A DNA stretch of 64,000 nt from Bacillota bacterium (GTDB lineage: Bacteria > Bacillota > Clostridia > Monoglobales > Firm-18): positions 1-64,000 of the forward strand of contig JAKJBX010000006.1 in the NCBI GenBank assembly GCA_022706765.1. Reading direction: 5' to 3'. The translations under genes were made by a program, and so were the position numbers. Each line of letters starts with the position of its first letter. Positions within the stretch are counted from its first letter, which is position 1. Under the pieces are notes generated by a model that had not been told where the DNA came from, made no database searches, and was given only the letters and a program-made list of their open reading frames with translations. This document shows, in pieces, positions 63,010-64,000 of the stretch.

Positions 63010-63300
63010 TTATTCGACGAACTCGAAATCGTCGCCGAAGTTTTTCTTAAACTCGTCAAACACGGCGCTGACGATGCCCTCGTCCTCAACGATTTCGAGA
63101 GTCTCCTCACCGTCGTCGTCCTCGACAAGCTGCATGACATAGACGTCGCTTTCCTCGGCTTCCTCCTCCTCCTCGTACTCAGTCAGCACAAAGTATTCCC
63201 TGCCCTCAAGCTCAACCGTGTCAAGATGCTCGAACACGACTGTTTCCCCTGTTTCCTCATCGGTCAGTTCAATCAATCTGTCGTTTGTTTCTTCACTCAT
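63010..63300 (-). CDS. DUF1292 family acidic protein (YrzB-like)
   Basis: A 96-residue, very acidic protein. The core DEETGETVVFEHLDTVELEGREYFVLTEY is the DUF1292 signature; an acidic loop (EEEEEAEESD) and GEETLEIVEDEG follow. Function unknown, but it is commonly the partner of yqgF in Firmicutes, as here. The ATG at 63300 is favoured because AAAGGA lies 10 nt upstream; the ATG at 63309 is too close to it. Confidence 0.85.
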   Translation of the reverse strand: MSEETNDRLIELTDEETGETVVFEHLDTVELEGREYFVLTEYEEEEEAEESDVYVMQLVEDDDGEETLEIVEDEGIVSAVFDEFKKNFGDDFEFVE

Positions 63301-63305
63301 ATCTA

Positions 63306-63722
63306 TCATTCCTTTCTTAAAGAATCCAAATAACTCTGCAAAATAATCTGCGCCGCTACGGTATCCAAAACCGCCTTGCGCTTTTCGCCCCGCGTACCCG
63401 TTTCGTTCAGCATACCGATGGCGCTGACGGTCGACAGCCGCTCATCCCACGTCATAATGTCGCAGCCGCAAAGGGGTTTTAAAAGGTCTATAAAGCGGTA
63501 GGTCTTTGCCGCCCGCTCACCCAAAGTGTTATTCATATTCTTTGGCAAACCGACCACAATTATACCTGCCTCATACGTCTTAGCAAGCTGCGCAATACGC
63601 TCGGCAACCTTGCGCGCGCTGGACGAAAACACCGTCTCAACGCCGTGCGCCATCATCCCCAAAGGGTCGCTAACCGCGATGCCCGTTCTTGCGCTGCCGT
63701 AATCTATGCCCAAAACTCGCAT
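63306..63722 (-). CDS. yqgF: YqgF/RuvX family nuclease (putative pre-16S rRNA or Holliday junction resolvase)
   Basis: A 138-residue RNase H-like fold: MRVLGIDYGSARTGIAVSD with the first catalytic Asp, IIVVGLPKNMNNTLGERA, and MTWDERLSTVSA plus AVLDTVAAQIILQSYL with the later acidic residues. Family members act in 16S 5'-end maturation or junction resolution. The start at 63722 gives the usual family length; GGGG is only 2 nt away, so 63734 is an alternative. Operon with DUF1292 gene. Confidence 0.9.
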   Translation of the reverse strand: MRVLGIDYGSARTGIAVSDPLGMMAHGVETVFSSSARKVAERIAQLAKTYEAGIIVVGLPKNMNNTLGERAAKTYRFIDLLKPLCGCDIMTWDERLSTVSAIGMLNETGTRGEKRKAVLDTVAAQIILQSYLDSLRKE

Positions 63723-63744
63723 ATCCCCACTCATTTCAATCGGA

Positions 63745-64000
63745 CTATGCCGAAAACTGTATCCTGCAAAGTCTTGCATAAAGCCCGCACTTTTGCATCA
63801 GCTCGTCATGCGTGCCGTATTCGACAATTTCGCCGTCGTCTAAGACGACGATTTTGTCTGCCTTCTTAATGGACGCCAGCCGGTGCGCAATCACAAGGGT
63901 CGTTCGGCTTTTGATAACGCTGTCTATCGCCTCGTGGATGAGCTTTTCCGTCGCCATATCCACCGAGGCGGTCGCCTCGTCGAGGATCAAAACCGGCGTG
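63745..64000 (-). CDS. ABC exporter ATP-binding domain, C-terminal fragment
   Basis: The last 85 residues of an ABC protein whose 5' part lies beyond the window. Walker B and D-loop VLILDEATASVD, H-loop TLVIAHRLASI and DDGEIVEYGTHDELM are those of MsbA/LmrA-type exporters, in which membrane and ATPase domains are usually one chain. Substrate unknown. It ends 22 bp before the yqgF start. Confidence 0.9.
   Translation of the reverse strand, partial: TPVLILDEATASVDMATEKLIHEAIDSVIKSRTTLVIAHRLASIKKADKIVVLDDGEIVEYGTHDELMQKCGLYARLCRIQFSA

Overview
The window reads as a chromosomal segment of an anaerobic, spore-forming member of the Clostridia (Bacillota) of medium GC content. The evidence is a GerA-type germinant receptor operon, a single-chain pyruvate:ferredoxin oxidoreductase, a FabK/FabH type II fatty-acid cluster, RNase J, a CIRCE operator before groESL, a Firmicute-type 6S RNA and several secreted proteins with copper-amine-oxidase-like 'stalk' domains. 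No rRNA, tRNA, CRISPR array, phage or transposase gene was seen.

Layout. 1-7 kb: end of an acyl-CoA synthetase, a secreted WG-repeat protein, a cytochrome-b5-like lipoprotein, a ferritin with a ferric-reductase-like flavocytochrome, and a TIM-barrel sugar isomerase. 7-12.5 kb: small membrane protein, PRPP-dependent regulator or transferase, and the gerK-type operon. 12.6-15.6 kb: polyphosphate metabolism (ppx, ppk). 15.7-28.4 kb: a secreted LRR/transglutaminase protein, then four tandem heparinase II/III-like paralogues. 28.6-34 kb: nifJ and a Ca2+/H+ antiporter. 34.2-43.8 kb: nine fatty-acid genes on the minus strand (fabH-fabK-fabG-fabF-accB-fabZ-accC-accD-accA), with fabD and a MarR regulator divergent; acpP is absent. 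45-53 kb: RNase J, a sugar-nucleotide transferase/phosphomannomutase fusion, an MreB homologue and groESL. 53-64 kb: two-part permease, SDR, diguanylate cyclase, four small Clostridial proteins, a phosphoesterase, coaX, argGH, a cyclophilin lipoprotein, 6S RNA, a DUF1292 protein, yqgF and the end of an ABC transporter.

The most unusual content is non-coding. (1) A module occurs three times, near 32.3-32.8, 43.9-44.7 and 50.5-50.8 kb. An 88-89 nt RNA gene with a consensus sigma-A promoter and intrinsic terminator is transcribed away from a conserved leader. That leader precedes a 68-70 residue CxxC...HxxC protein, which has decayed in the third copy while the RNA gene stayed intact. (2) A roughly 275 bp element occurs complete at 7018-7300 and 44137-44408 and truncated near 25.7 kb. 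Its internal stems and its 17-18 bp closing stem show compensatory changes, as expected for a structured RNA, and in the 44 kb locus it interrupts the first module. (3) A two-hairpin repeat abuts gene stop codons at six places and is tandemly amplified at 57 kb with a 104 bp period. (4) An 87 bp inverted-repeat element sits at the 5' ends of both accA and fabF, and long palindromes overlap the stop codons of accD, fabG and the SDR gene.
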